The position numbers were made by a program, and so were the translations under genes. Below, one piece after another: positions 1 through 9,583 of a stretch of DNA of 64,000 nt (position 1 is its first letter; each line of letters begins with the position of its first letter). This DNA is from RDXT01 sp033765305 (GTDB lineage: Bacteria; Bacteroidota; Bacteroidia; J057). The stretch spans positions 90,729 to 154,728 of the forward strand of contig JANRID010000019.1 in NCBI GenBank assembly GCA_033765305.1, written 5' to 3'. Under the pieces are notes generated by a model. That model was not told the origin of the DNA, did no database searches, and saw nothing but the letters and a program-made list of their open reading frames with translations.

Positions 1-1054
1 GGGCGCTGAGCAGGGCACGCACAGCCTCCACGAGGGGCTCTACGCCCGCTTCCACCGGCAGGGCCACGGGCAGGCCCAGCTCCGACTGCAGCTGCGCCTG
101 CCAATGTTCGGCCGCGGCCCAGTCAAGCTTCTGCGTATTGAGGGCCAGCCCGATGACTTCCGCTCCATAACGCCGGATAAGCTCGATCTCGCTGGACACC
201 GGCGGAATGCGCAGATCGAGATGCTCCCATCCTTTGTAGTACGTGCGTGCGGGCGCGTGTACGAGGATGGCATGGCGGGCTCCGCCGGATACGAGGTATT
301 CGGAGCCGCAGGGGCCGCTGGGATTGCGGAGCGCGGCCTGGCCTTCGAGGAAAATCACATCGGGCTGCTGCTCGCGGCAGCAGGATACAATGGCATGCTC
401 CAGTTCCCCTGAAACGAAGTCGTTCGGGGTAGAATCCAGCACAAATCCATAGCGTCCGCCCTGCATCCAGCCGGTCTGGCCGGTGAAGATCATTTCGCTG
501 CGGATGCCGGCTGCCCGGCAGGCTTCGGTGAGCATGCGCGCGGCGGTGCGCTTGCCGATGGCGCAGTCGGTGCCGAGCAGCGCAATGACGGGGGTACTGA
601 TGCTGAGGATCTCTCCGGTCCAGAAATGCAGCTCGGTGCGGGGCTTAGGCTTGCGCACATCCACCAGACGGGCGCCGCTGGCGGCGGCGAGGGCAGCCAG
701 TTCCGGCTGGTCCGACAGGAACTCGTGCATGCCGCATACGACGGAAATACCTGCCTGCAGGGCCTCGCGGATGGCGGGCATCCACTCCGGGTCCAGGCGC
801 CCGCCTGCGCTGGCAATGCCGATGATCAGAAAGTCCGGGCGGCACCCCTGGGCGGCCGCCTCCTGCAGGCTGGCAAATACGGGCAGATCCCGGCGGCGCC
901 CGTCGAGCACCTCGCCGGCATCGCGCCCGGCATTGGCGGGATCCACTGCGCCGAGGATGCGGTAGCGGTCGCTGCCCCGGATGAGGCCGTGCGAAGTCTT
1001 GGCATGCACTGTATGCAGCAGTCCGTGGCTGTAGATGAGCGCCGTTCCGTCCAT
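1..1054 (-). CDS. DUF1611 family protein (DgcN-like), 3' end outside window
   Basis: The minus-strand frame from an ATG at 1054 stays open to the left edge, giving about 351 residues, so the gene is nearly complete. The N-terminal part (HGLLHTVHAKTSHGLIRGS) fits the DUF1611 N-terminal Rossmann-like domain. The C-terminal part has the P-loop-like GTDCAIGKR and the LEGQAALRNP segment of the DUF1611 C-terminal domain. Characterised relatives (DgcN) act in D-glutamate catabolism as an N-acetyltransferase, and bacterial homologues often sit beside dipeptide epimerase genes; that neighbour would lie outside this window. The gene starts 77 bases after the membrane TPR gene stops on the same strand, so co-transcription is possible. 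Substrate is not shown by the sequence. The start is chosen because the conserved family sequence begins only a few codons later. Confidence 0.85.
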   Translation of the reverse strand, partial: MDGTALIYSHGLLHTVHAKTSHGLIRGSDRYRILGAVDPANAGRDAGEVLDGRRRDLPVFASLQEAAAQGCRPDFLIIGIASAGGRLDPEWMPAIREALQAGISVVCGMHEFLSDQPELAALAAASGARLVDVRKPKPRTELHFWTGEILSISTPVIALLGTDCAIGKRTAARMLTEACRAAGIRSEMIFTGQTGWMQGGRYGFVLDSTPNDFVSGELEHAIVSCCREQQPDVIFLEGQAALRNPSGPCGSEYLVSGGARHAILVHAPARTYYKGWEHLDLRIPPVSSEIELIRRYGAEVIGLALNTQKLDWAAAEHWQAQLQSELGLPVALPVEAGVEPLVEAVRALLSA

Positions 1055-1131
1055 AGGAATGAGGATATGCAGGATCGATCGGGAGAAAGGAGCGGCAATA
1101 TGCGAAGGGCTGCGCTTCGGGGCAAGCCTGT

Positions 1132-4100
1132 TCAGCTGCTCAGCTTTTCATCGATCATGGGGGTATATTCCCCCCGCACATCCAGCCTGCGGGCCTGGCC
1201 CCAGGCCTCGCGCGTGCGGCGCTCCCAGTAGCCTTTCCGGGCCGGATCGGATTCCAGTTTGCCCAATTCCCAGGTATTGAGGCCAGTGCAGTAGAAAATT
1301 TCGGCCATCGTAGCCGGATAGCAGTCATACCCGGCGGCTTTGCGCAGGTGCTCCAGGCTCTCATGCAGCTTGGCAGGCAGGGCCTCGGTGCCGGGCGTCT
1401 GGTGCAGGGCTTCGGCACGGCAGATCAGGCCCAGGACCAGCTCGGACTGCGCGGCCAGCAGGGGGATGTGGCTGCTGACCTCGGCATCCTGCTGCTGCTC
1501 GGCCCAGGCTTCGGCACGGTCGAAGGCGTCGGCAGCCATGCGGCGCGCCTGGTCGAGGCGGGCGTGGCGGAGGGCGTAGCCATGGGCCATGTACAAGGCT
1601 GCGTAGGCCCAGGCGATCATGGGCGGCAAGCCGCCGTCGGCGGGCGGGGCGGAGGATAGCGTTGCCGGGCTGATCAGTTTTTCAAGATTGGTATATGACT
1701 GCTCGGCCCCTTCATAGGCACCCGTTTTATTCTGGGCATAACACAAAGCCATGTTGGCCTCGTTGGGACGAAAGCCCTCCTGCACAGCGATCAGCAAATG
1801 AGTGACTCCGGTTTCGTAGTCCTGCCGTTCTACGCTGAAACGGCCCAGCCAGAAGTGTGTCCAGCCCCAAAGGGCAATTTCGTTTTTCCAGTCTGCTTCG
1901 CTAAGCTTCCGGTGTTTCCAAGTGCGGATCAGATCGATCTGACGCAGCAGTCTATCGCAAAGCTCTGTGATGGCTTGGTTTCGGTAGAGCAGGTTGGTGC
2001 TGCGGGCCACCTGTGCCCAGATCGTGCCCAGCAAGTCCTGCACAATCTGAACATTTTTGGGATCGAGCCCCAGACCGATACTCAGCTCGTTGCGCGCGTG
2101 CTCCCAGTTCTGGAAATCGGAAAACAGAAGCCCAAGTATGGAACGCTCCCAGGCCCGGATCGGCTGCCGGGAAAATGCGGCCTGGGCTGCCTGCACGGCT
2201 TTGGCCTGCCATTGAGCCAGCTGCTCCTGCGATTCGCCGGACTGCCTGAGGCGTTGGAGCTGGCTGGTGCAAATCCAGACGAGGGTGCCGTACAGCCCTG
2301 TATCAGCCAGCCAGCCGGGCAATAATCGATTTACCTGCGGATCCTCCGCAATGGCATAAAATCGATCATAGGCCTGAGGGAACATCTCCGCATTGATGAG
2401 GTCATAGGCCTCCTCCGCAGCATGCTGGATCTGCTTTCTCCACAGCACGTACCCCAGGTCGGGCTCCTTCAGTCCGGATATTGACTGGGGATTGACGGCG
2501 ATCAGCGGCACGCTGAGCTGGCCAGTGTAGGCCGCAGGAGCCGCAGGCTGCAGGGATTCATAGACCGCCATTGCCCGGAAGGATTCAGGGAGCTGAATTT
2601 TGGCTTGGCGGGTGTAGTTCTGCCAATCTGTTACGCCTTTACGCAGCGCCTGGTCTTCGTAGCCGCAGTCGAAGGCGGTATGGATCAGCGGCGGGTTGTC
2701 GATGTTGCCGCCTGCGAGCTCTGTCAAGGCCAGAAGCCAGAATCGGTAACTGTGATTATGGGGCTGCAGTTGGATCAGGCACTTCATATGCGTGGCAGCC
2801 GGACGCATCCGCTGGTGCAATACCAGGGATTTGATGTATTCGTAGCGGAGGCCGGTGTCCTGGGGGCGGAGCCGGATGGCCTGCCGAAGCTGGGAGAGGC
2901 CGGTGGACCGCGAAGTGTAACAAAGGGTAGCGCCCAGATTGCAGAGAAAAACGGTTACGGTACTGCGGTCCTCTTCTGCTAGTTTCCCGGTAAACTGCTC
3001 GAAACACAGGCGTCTCCACCCAAGGGCTGCCGCCGTAGCGAAGGCAGGAAGCGATTGCTCGTACCGTTGAAAGCTATTGGCTTCGATTACCCCCAGCAGA
3101 TTCCACGCCAGAATTTCGAATGGCGAAATATCCAGCACCTGCCGGCAGGCCCGCAGCGCTGCTTCCGGATTGCTGGGCTGCAAAGACTTGGCCAGCGCAT
3201 AAAACACATCGGGCCGCGCATCGCCGGTAGCTGCCGAACGGCTGAAAGCAATAGCTGCCGGCTGATAATTGGCTTCGTGAAAATACACGACCCCCAGATT
3301 GTAATAACATCTGGAGAATTGGGCATCTTCTCTCAGCGCGTTTACAAACTCTGTCTCAGCCCGGCTCATCAGGCCGGCATGCTGAGATTTGTAACGCACT
3401 GCATCCCGGTAAGCCCGGATGCCCTCGGTATAGGCCCGGATCGCTTTCCAGTTGTAGGAGCCCAGCCTGCTGCCTTCCAGGTGGGTGAAGATCCGGGTGG
3501 CCAGTTCCTGGATCATGGCATTCAGCACCGGCTGGACCGGCATGCCGCTGGCAGGTGCCGCGTGGCGGATCTGCCACTGCTGCGCATTGCCGCCCGTGAG
3601 CGAGGCGTCCAGCCGCCACGTGGCGCTCTCGTTATACAGCTTGCAGTCGAGCACCGGCCCGGTGTAGAGCTTCTCCATCGCCTGAATGAGGGGCTTCAGC
3701 GGAATGCTGACGGCCCCCAGCTTGATCTCCGGATTGCCGGATACCACCGTATCGAGGGTAAGCCCTACTTGTCCGACATCCAGCCGGGGCGTAGCCGAGC
3801 CGCTGGCGACTCCTTCCAGGCTGACCGACAAGCTGAGGCGACGGGCGCTGGAATACAGCGCTTTCAGCGCCAGCAGCTCGTGGCTCAGGCTGCTGCTGAG
3901 GCCCTGGAGATGTTCTGTCGGCACGCCGAAGCTTTCCACGCTGTCGACCCGGATGCGGCGGCGGTCGCGGAATACGCTGCGCAGCAGCAGGTACAGGCCT
4001 GCCAGCACGAGGATCACCAGCCAGAGCTGGGGCATCGATTTGTCTTCAGGCGCCCGGAACAGGTCCTGGACCGTGATGCGGACCCCGAACACCCAGCGGT

Positions 4101-4443
4101 AAAAGCCCCAGGCGGCTGCGCCGACGCCGGCTGCTGCCAGCAGCCAGACCCGCCAGCCGCTGATCAGCCAGCGGTAGCTGCGGCCCAGCAGGGCTGCAGG
4201 CAGGTACCAGGCCCAGCGGAAGAGGGTGTAATACCACGAAGCGCCCGCAAACCACAGGGCCAGCAGCGCTGCGCTGCTGGTCTGCGCATACATCCGCCAC
4301 GCATCCGGGAGCCGGAGCGCCTCCAGCCGGGGCAGCATGCCGGCCCAGGCGATGAGAAACAGCGCCAGCGCTGCCAGTCCGGACAGGTGCCGGAACCGCG
4401 CAGGGCGCATGTACAGCCAGCGGAGCAGGGGGAAGAACCACAT
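1132..4443 (-). CDS. membrane-anchored tetratricopeptide repeat protein
   Basis: This 1103-residue protein begins with about four hydrophobic segments (roughly residues 20-38, 55-75, 95-113 and 135-153), followed by a long soluble region. TPR-like helical pairs are clear around residues 360-470 (YYNLGVVYFHEANY, LAWNLLGVIEAN) and recur toward the C-terminus. There is no recognisable catalytic domain. TPR arrays usually mediate protein-protein contacts, so a membrane-bound scaffold role is inferred. The gene lies downstream of the OmpL47-type gene on the same strand, but a strong terminator separates them, so it probably has its own promoter just upstream. A long open frame exists on the opposite strand at 3055-4452, but it has no domain signal and is a shadow. 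Confidence 0.85.
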   Translation of the reverse strand: MWFFPLLRWLYMRPARFRHLSGLAALALFLIAWAGMLPRLEALRLPDAWRMYAQTSSAALLALWFAGASWYYTLFRWAWYLPAALLGRSYRWLISGWRVWLLAAAGVGAAAWGFYRWVFGVRITVQDLFRAPEDKSMPQLWLVILVLAGLYLLLRSVFRDRRRIRVDSVESFGVPTEHLQGLSSSLSHELLALKALYSSARRLSLSVSLEGVASGSATPRLDVGQVGLTLDTVVSGNPEIKLGAVSIPLKPLIQAMEKLYTGPVLDCKLYNESATWRLDASLTGGNAQQWQIRHAAPASGMPVQPVLNAMIQELATRIFTHLEGSRLGSYNWKAIRAYTEGIRAYRDAVRYKSQHAGLMSRAETEFVNALREDAQFSRCYYNLGVVYFHEANYQPAAIAFSRSAATGDARPDVFYALAKSLQPSNPEAALRACRQVLDISPFEILAWNLLGVIEANSFQRYEQSLPAFATAAALGWRRLCFEQFTGKLAEEDRSTVTVFLCNLGATLCYTSRSTGLSQLRQAIRLRPQDTGLRYEYIKSLVLHQRMRPAATHMKCLIQLQPHNHSYRFWLLALTELAGGNIDNPPLIHTAFDCGYEDQALRKGVTDWQNYTRQAKIQLPESFRAMAVYESLQPAAPAAYTGQLSVPLIAVNPQSISGLKEPDLGYVLWRKQIQHAAEEAYDLINAEMFPQAYDRFYAIAEDPQVNRLLPGWLADTGLYGTLVWICTSQLQRLRQSGESQEQLAQWQAKAVQAAQAAFSRQPIRAWERSILGLLFSDFQNWEHARNELSIGLGLDPKNVQIVQDLLGTIWAQVARSTNLLYRNQAITELCDRLLRQIDLIRTWKHRKLSEADWKNEIALWGWTHFWLGRFSVERQDYETGVTHLLIAVQEGFRPNEANMALCYAQNKTGAYEGAEQSYTNLEKLISPATLSSAPPADGGLPPMIAWAYAALYMAHGYALRHARLDQARRMAADAFDRAEAWAEQQQDAEVSSHIPLLAAQSELVLGLICRAEALHQTPGTEALPAKLHESLEHLRKAAGYDCYPATMAEIFYCTGLNTWELGKLESDPARKGYWERRTREAWGQARRLDVRGEYTPMIDEKLSS

Positions 4444-4471
4444 GGAGGATAGGGGGTTGGGCAGATCCGGC

Positions 4472-4503
4472 TCAACATAGCGATTTATGGGGAGCGCAGC
4501 AAA
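4472..4503 (-). promoter_or_regulatory. candidate promoter of the membrane TPR gene
   Basis: On the minus strand TTTG (4503-4500) is followed after 20 bases by TATGTTGA (4479-4472), a two-mismatch version of the Bacteroidota -7 element TAnnTTTG, 28 bases before the ATG. The TTTG overlaps the T-run of the upstream terminator, so chance is a real alternative. Confidence 0.3.
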
Positions 4504-4535
4504 AAAAGCAGCACTACGGATCTTCGTAGTGCTGC
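4501..4535 (-). terminator. Rho-independent terminator after the OmpL47-type gene
   Basis: A perfect 11-bp stem (4508-4518 with 4525-4535) with a 6-base loop is followed on the minus strand by seven T residues (4507-4501). It lies 29 bases after the stop of the 4564-6258 gene and isolates it from the TPR gene. Confidence 0.9.
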
Positions 4536-4563
4536 GGTGCGGCTGCCGGAAAATTTCTGCGTC

Positions 4564-6258
4564 TTATTCCGTGGCGAAGGTCAGCTCGGATTTGGTCTCG
4601 TTGCCCAGCTTGTCCAGGGCGCGGAAGCGGATCACGTACTGCTTGCCCCGCTCGAATCCGCCGATGGGGTTCACATACAGGCGCTCTTCGCCGCCGTTGA
4701 TTGTGTAGTAGAGCTTGTCGTAGCCCGACAGGTCGTCGGTGGCGGAGAAGAACAGCACCACGTGGGCGGGATACACCTGCTCGAAGGCCCCGGTGCCGGA
4801 GCGGCGGCTGATGGGCTCGATGCTCAGGCGGGGGAAGATTTCGGGTCCTTTGTCATCCACGCGGAAGTAGAGGCTGGCGGTGTTGCGGTTTTCGACGTGA
4901 TCGTATCCGAAGTAGTCGATCTGGTAAATGCCTGCCGACTTGAACTCGACCGGGGCGCTGTAAGCCTGCTCGGCACCTTTGTTGACCTGGTAGGCGATGC
5001 GGTTGAGGCCCGATTCGAGGTCGGTGCCTTTGAGCGAAAGCTTGGTGCCCGGGCCGATGAAGGTCGTGTCGCGGGTTACGAAGAGCGGGCCGCTGAACTC
5101 ATGTGTCAGCGTGGGGCCGGAAAGGTCCACGGAGAAGGTGCGGATGCTCTTGCCTTCGTTGTCGCGGCGGTTGGAGTTATTGGCCTTATCCACCGCATAA
5201 GCGTACACGCTTGTAAGGCCGGAGCGGCTGGGCAGGTAGAAGGGTGCCTCGTACTTCTGGAAGGGCTCGGTATTGAGCCGGTAGTAAATGGCATCTACAC
5301 CGGCCTTGTTGTCCAGAGCAGTCAGGCGCACCTTGGTGCGGCCGGAGGCATACTCCCGGCCATTGACCACATAGCGGTCGCCAATGACATCGTCCGATAC
5401 GATGGGCGGGGCATTGTCGAGGAAGAAGGTGAAGGCCTGGGCCTTTTCGCGGTTGCCGACCTGATCGGTAGCGTAGTAGCTGAGGGTATGCTCGCCCTGG
5501 CTCAGGGTGGCCAGGGAAATGGGACCGGCGTAGGGCTTTTCGGCCTGATCGTCCATCTTCCACGAGATTTGCCGCACGCCGGCGAGGCCTTCGGTGCTGC
5601 TCAGCACGAGCGTGGCACGGGGCGAGAGGATGTCGGCGGTGTAGTCGCCCTCGACCTTGAGAGCCGTGGACGGCGTGGCCAGATCGACGGTGAATTTGAC
5701 TTCTTTGGGTGCTTCGGCGTTCCCTACGTGATCTACGGCATAATATTTCAGCGTGTAGGCCTTTTCCTGGGCAAAGGCCAGCGGCTGGGTGTAGCGCGCG
5801 AAGGGCGCGCCGTCGATGGAGCAGTAGATGCCTTCCAGGCCCGACATTTCATCCTTGGCGGAGAGCTTGACGGTCAGGCCGGGGCCGTAGTAGCGGGTGC
5901 CGCCGGCGGTGTAGGTCGCGGTGGTACCGAAGTCGGCGCTGGTCGCCGGTGCGATGCCGTCGGCATTGATCTCAAATACGATGACCGTTTTCTCGATCAG
6001 GTCCTGGTGCCGGAGGTGGTGCACGCCATTGCCATCCCAGTACATCGGGTTGGTATTGGCTTTGTTGGCTTCACTTTCCATCCGCATGGCATCCTTGCCG
6101 GCAGGGTCGGTAGAGATAAACAGGTACTGGGGCAGCGAGGGATGGGTGTAGATCCGCTTCAGGCTGTCCTGATACATGCGCTTGGGGTGTTCGAGGGGTG
6201 CCTGGGCCAGCATGGACAAGGTCCAGCAGCATGCCCAGATAGCAGTGAGGTATCGCAT
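4564..6258 (-). CDS. secreted OmpL47-type beta-sandwich repeat protein
   Basis: The 564-residue product has a signal peptide ending near AQA (residues 17-20) and several repeats of a 90-100 residue Ig-like unit. The units carry recurring motifs of the form YYAVDHVGNAE, YYATDQVGNRE and YAVDKANNS. These match the OmpL47-type beta-barrel/Ig-like repeats found in secreted Bacteroidota and Leptospira proteins. No catalytic motif is visible, so a structural or binding role outside the inner membrane is inferred. It is monocistronic: a TACCTTTG promoter element lies 45 bases upstream and a strong terminator follows. Confidence 0.8.
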   Translation of the reverse strand: MRYLTAIWACCWTLSMLAQAPLEHPKRMYQDSLKRIYTHPSLPQYLFISTDPAGKDAMRMESEANKANTNPMYWDGNGVHHLRHQDLIEKTVIVFEINADGIAPATSADFGTTATYTAGGTRYYGPGLTVKLSAKDEMSGLEGIYCSIDGAPFARYTQPLAFAQEKAYTLKYYAVDHVGNAEAPKEVKFTVDLATPSTALKVEGDYTADILSPRATLVLSSTEGLAGVRQISWKMDDQAEKPYAGPISLATLSQGEHTLSYYATDQVGNREKAQAFTFFLDNAPPIVSDDVIGDRYVVNGREYASGRTKVRLTALDNKAGVDAIYYRLNTEPFQKYEAPFYLPSRSGLTSVYAYAVDKANNSNRRDNEGKSIRTFSVDLSGPTLTHEFSGPLFVTRDTTFIGPGTKLSLKGTDLESGLNRIAYQVNKGAEQAYSAPVEFKSAGIYQIDYFGYDHVENRNTASLYFRVDDKGPEIFPRLSIEPISRRSGTGAFEQVYPAHVVLFFSATDDLSGYDKLYYTINGGEERLYVNPIGGFERGKQYVIRFRALDKLGNETKSELTFATE

Positions 6259-6302
6259 ACCAAATGGGGGATCAGGTTGAATGATAAGACATTTCCCGTC
6301 AA

Positions 6303-6310
6303 CAAAGGTA
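6303..6310 (-). promoter_or_regulatory. -7 promoter element of the OmpL47-type gene
   Basis: The minus strand reads TACCTTTG here, an exact match to the Bacteroidota -7 consensus TAnnTTTG, 45 bases before the start at 6258. No clear -33 TTG is seen. Confidence 0.65.
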
Positions 6311-6478
6311 ATACGCCCATGTTATATTTTGAACATCCGCTTACTTGATAGTTTGCCGTTTCCCCCGCCTATTTTTCCGGTTCGTGTGTGCACACCGGCA
6401 ATTTGAATAGAATTGAGTAACTTGGCATTCCGATACTTCGCCCGTCAGATCTTCCGGAAGTATAATCTTCTACAGGAC

Positions 6479-9400
6479 ATGTGTAAGTTTTTCCTTGCGT
6501 CCGCCGTTTTCGCTGCTTGCTTCTTGTTCCCCCTCTATGCGCAGCGGGCCATCCCGCAGCAAACCCAGCAGGAGATTCAGACCCAGCTTGCCGAAGCGGA
6601 GGCATTCGCTTCGCAAGGCAACCGCAACGAGGCCGCCCGCCGCTACAACCAGGCCGCCCAGACCTACTGGGACTACGACCATTCGGACGAGGCGCTGCTG
6701 TACTTCGGCAAATCGCTGGCCCTGAACCAGGAACTCGGCAATATGCAGGCCGTTAAGTCGATCTACAACTTCATGGGCCTCATCTACACCGATACGAAGC
6801 AGTATGACAAGTCCCTGGAGATGTTCAACAAGGCCCTGGCGCTCATCCGCCAGTCGGGCCGGCGGGACCAGAACCTGGCCGAAGCCCTGAAGAACATCGC
6901 CTTTGCCTACGAGTCCCAGGGCCGCCCCGATCAGGCCATCCCCCACCTCGAAGAAGCCTTCAAGGTGGCCCAGGAAATGAACAACATGAGCCTGATGCGC
7001 TCCACGGCCTTCAACCTGGCGGATAATTACCGCAAAACCGGCAATAAGCAGAAGGAGCTCGAATACCTCGATGTCTTCAACCTCCTCGACAAGGAGGTCG
7101 TGAAGTCCGAAGCCCTCGATGCCAAGGCCCAGGCCGAGCAGGCCCAGAACGCCGCCCGCCAGCAGGTGATCGCCAGCCAGCAGCAGACCCTCCAGATCCA
7201 GCAGCAGGTCCAGGGCCTCTCCGAAGCGCTCAAAACCAAGGACAGCCTCGCCTTCATCCTCCAGCAGCAAAACCAGCTGCTCGAAAAGGACAAACAGCTC
7301 CAGGAGCAGAACGAGCAGATGCGCCTCACCCGCGAGCGCAACTTCCGATATGCCTTCATGAGCATCAGCGGCATCGTGCTGCTCATCGGCCTGGGATTCT
7401 GGCAGCGCTACCGCTACCGCCAGCAGCAGGCGCTCTTTCAGCTGGAGCAGGAGCGCGTGAAGCAGCTGGAGCAGATCGACCGGCTGAAGGACCAGTTTCT
7501 GGCCAATACCTCCCACGAGCTGCGTACGCCGCTCAACGGCATCATCGGCATCGCCGAATCGCTCTTCGACGGCGCCGATACGGGCACTTCCAACAACTGG
7601 AAGGAAAATCTGGAGCTGATCATTTCCTCCGGCAAACGCCTGAGCAATCTGGTCAATGATATTCTGGATTTCTCCAAGCTCCGCAACCACGACCTGGACC
7701 TGGCCTCCAAGCCGCTCGATATCCGCTCGGTGGCCGATCTGGTGCTCAAAATCAATGCGCCCAGCGTGCGCGGCAAGGATCTGAAGCTGGTCAACGACAT
7801 TCCGGCCAACCTGCCCTTTGCCTACGGCGACGAGGAGCGCCTGGAGCAGGTGCTGCACAATCTGGTGGGCAATGCGGTGAAATTTACCGACAAAGGCACG
7901 GTGCGCGTCAGCGCCCGGCAGGACGGCAGCTTCATCGAGGTAGCCGTCGCCGATACCGGCATCGGGATTCCCCGGGAAAAGTTCGAGGCGATCTTCCGCG
8001 AATTCGAGCAGGTGGACGGCTCCATCACCCGCGCCTACGGCGGCACAGGCCTGGGCCTCGTGATTGCCCAGCAGCTCATCGAGCTGCACGGCGGCCGGAT
8101 CTGGGTGGACTCCGAGATCGGCAAGGGCTCTACGTTTTATTTTACCCTGCCCACCGCGCCTGCCGATCTCAAGCCCGAACCCCGCCAGAATCCCATCCGC
8201 GGCTTCCATTCGCCGGCAGCTCCGGCGGCGGCGCCCGCAGCGCCCCGCGTGGCGTTCAGCAGCATCGCCTCCAACGGCAATACCATCCGCATTCTCTCCG
8301 TGGACGATGAGGCCATCAACCAGCAGGTGCTCAAAAACCACCTCTCCGGCTCGCATTTCGAGATTACCCAGGCCATGAGCGGCGACGAAGCCCTGCAGGC
8401 CATCAATTCCGGCGCCCATTTCGACCTGGTGATCCTCGATGTGATGATGCCCCGCATGTCGGGCTATGAGGTCTGCGAACGGATCCGGGAAAAGTACCTG
8501 CCCTCCGAACTGCCGATCATCATGATCACGGCCAAAAATCAGATCGAAGACCTGGTCCAGGGCCTCGCGACCGGCGCCAATGATTACCTCGCCAAGCCTT
8601 TCTCCAAAGACGAGTTCCTGGCCCGCGTCAAAACCCATATCAACCTCCACCGCATCAACCGCGCCACGAGCAAATTTGTGCCTACCGCGTTCATCCGCTC
8701 GCTGGGCAAGGAAAGCATCACCGAGATTACCCTCGGCGATCAGGTGCAGCGCACGGTGACGGTCATGTTCTCCGACATCCGCAACTACACGGGCCTGGCG
8801 GAGAAAATGACGCCGGAGGAGACCTTCCAGTTCGTCAATGCCTTCCACGGCCGCATGGGCCCCATTATCTCCGGCCAGCGCGGCTTCGTAAACCAATACC
8901 TGGGCGATGGCATTATGGCGGTATTCCCTGAAAGTGTGGAGGATGCGCTCAAAGCCGCCATCGGCATGCAGGATACGCTGCGCGAATACAACCAGTCCCG
9001 CATCCGCCGGAGCCGCTCCCCCATCGGGGTCGGCATCGGTCTGCATACCGGCCCGCTGGTGATGGGCATCATCGGCGACTCGCAGCGCATGGATGCCGCG
9101 ACCATCTCGGATACGGTGAATACGGCCTCGCGCATGGAAGGCCTCACGAAATACTATGGCGCGAAGATTCTGCTCAGCGAGCAAACGCTGGCCGCTATCC
9201 CGCAATCGGCGCAGTACCACTTCCGCTTCCTCGGCAAGGTGCAGGTGAAAGGCAAGCAGGAGCCGCTCAAGATCTACGAATGCCTCAACGGCCTTAGCCC
9301 GGAGGACTTTGAGCTGGTTATGGCTACCCGCGGCGCTTTCCAGGAGGCGATGGACCAGTACCTTAAGCGCGACTTTGAGCATGCCCTGCTGGGATTCAAG

Positions 9401-9523
9401 CGCGTGCTGGGCGATAATCCTGAAGATCTGGCTGCGCATCTCTTCCTGACCCGCTCCGTCCAGCATCTCAACGCCTCGGTGCCTGCCGACTGGAACGGGG
9501 TGGAGCTGATGGAGGCGAAGTAA
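6479..9523 (+). CDS. TPR-hybrid histidine kinase/receiver with C-terminal class III nucleotidyl cyclase
   Basis: The product (1014 residues) has a signal peptide (about 1-22), TPR repeats (about 30-240), a glutamine-rich coiled coil, one membrane helix (about 289-309) and a HisKA domain with SHELRTPLNG (phospho-acceptor His346). Then come a HATPase domain (N-box near 461), a receiver domain with Asp654 in LDVMMP, and a class III cyclase domain (about 755-935) with metal-binding Asp766 and Asp810 and catalytic Asn881 and Arg885. The TPRs should be periplasmic and the rest cytoplasmic. The inferred role is to sense a periplasmic cue and set cyclic nucleotide output. The positions that normally select the base are Gln806 and Ala874, so ATP or GTP preference cannot be read. 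The frame extends upstream to an ATG at 6413, but 6479 begins a clean signal peptide. Confidence 0.93.
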   Translation: MCKFFLASAVFAACFLFPLYAQRAIPQQTQQEIQTQLAEAEAFASQGNRNEAARRYNQAAQTYWDYDHSDEALLYFGKSLALNQELGNMQAVKSIYNFMGLIYTDTKQYDKSLEMFNKALALIRQSGRRDQNLAEALKNIAFAYESQGRPDQAIPHLEEAFKVAQEMNNMSLMRSTAFNLADNYRKTGNKQKELEYLDVFNLLDKEVVKSEALDAKAQAEQAQNAARQQVIASQQQTLQIQQQVQGLSEALKTKDSLAFILQQQNQLLEKDKQLQEQNEQMRLTRERNFRYAFMSISGIVLLIGLGFWQRYRYRQQQALFQLEQERVKQLEQIDRLKDQFLANTSHELRTPLNGIIGIAESLFDGADTGTSNNWKENLELIISSGKRLSNLVNDILDFSKLRNHDLDLASKPLDIRSVADLVLKINAPSVRGKDLKLVNDIPANLPFAYGDEERLEQVLHNLVGNAVKFTDKGTVRVSARQDGSFIEVAVADTGIGIPREKFEAIFREFEQVDGSITRAYGGTGLGLVIAQQLIELHGGRIWVDSEIGKGSTFYFTLPTAPADLKPEPRQNPIRGFHSPAAPAAAPAAPRVAFSSIASNGNTIRILSVDDEAINQQVLKNHLSGSHFEITQAMSGDEALQAINSGAHFDLVILDVMMPRMSGYEVCERIREKYLPSELPIIMITAKNQIEDLVQGLATGANDYLAKPFSKDEFLARVKTHINLHRINRATSKFVPTAFIRSLGKESITEITLGDQVQRTVTVMFSDIRNYTGLAEKMTPEETFQFVNAFHGRMGPIISGQRGFVNQYLGDGIMAVFPESVEDALKAAIGMQDTLREYNQSRIRRSRSPIGVGIGLHTGPLVMGIIGDSQRMDAATISDTVNTASRMEGLTKYYGAKILLSEQTLAAIPQSAQYHFRFLGKVQVKGKQEPLKIYECLNGLSPEDFELVMATRGAFQEAMDQYLKRDFEHALLGFKRVLGDNPEDLAAHLFLTRSVQHLNASVPADWNGVELMEAK

Positions 9524-9546
9524 GCGCGGTACCTCTGCGCCTGCGT

Positions 9547-9583
9547 ATCCCCGCTTATCCGCTGCTGGCGGAGGAGCGGGGAT
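9547..9583 (+). terminator. probable terminator after the hybrid kinase-cyclase gene
   Basis: A 9-bp stem (9547-9555 with 9575-9583) encloses a second 5-bp stem (tccgc with gcgga). It lies 23 bases after the stop codon and is followed by CTTGCTT rather than a full T-run, so efficiency is uncertain. Confidence 0.55.

Noticed and set aside
626..1231. Plus-strand frames at the left edge
   Set aside because: The minus strand encodes a clear DUF1611 protein through this region.
3055..4452. 465-codon plus-strand open frame
   Set aside because: Antisense to the membrane TPR gene; it has no domain signal, and long antisense frames are expected in G/C-rich codons.
4537..6348. 603-codon plus-strand open frame
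   Set aside because: Antisense to the OmpL47-type gene, which has a signal peptide, repeats, promoter and terminator.
6470..9466. 998-codon minus-strand open frame
   Set aside because: Complete antisense of the kinase-cyclase hybrid; its leucine-, histidine- and glutamate-rich composition matches no family.
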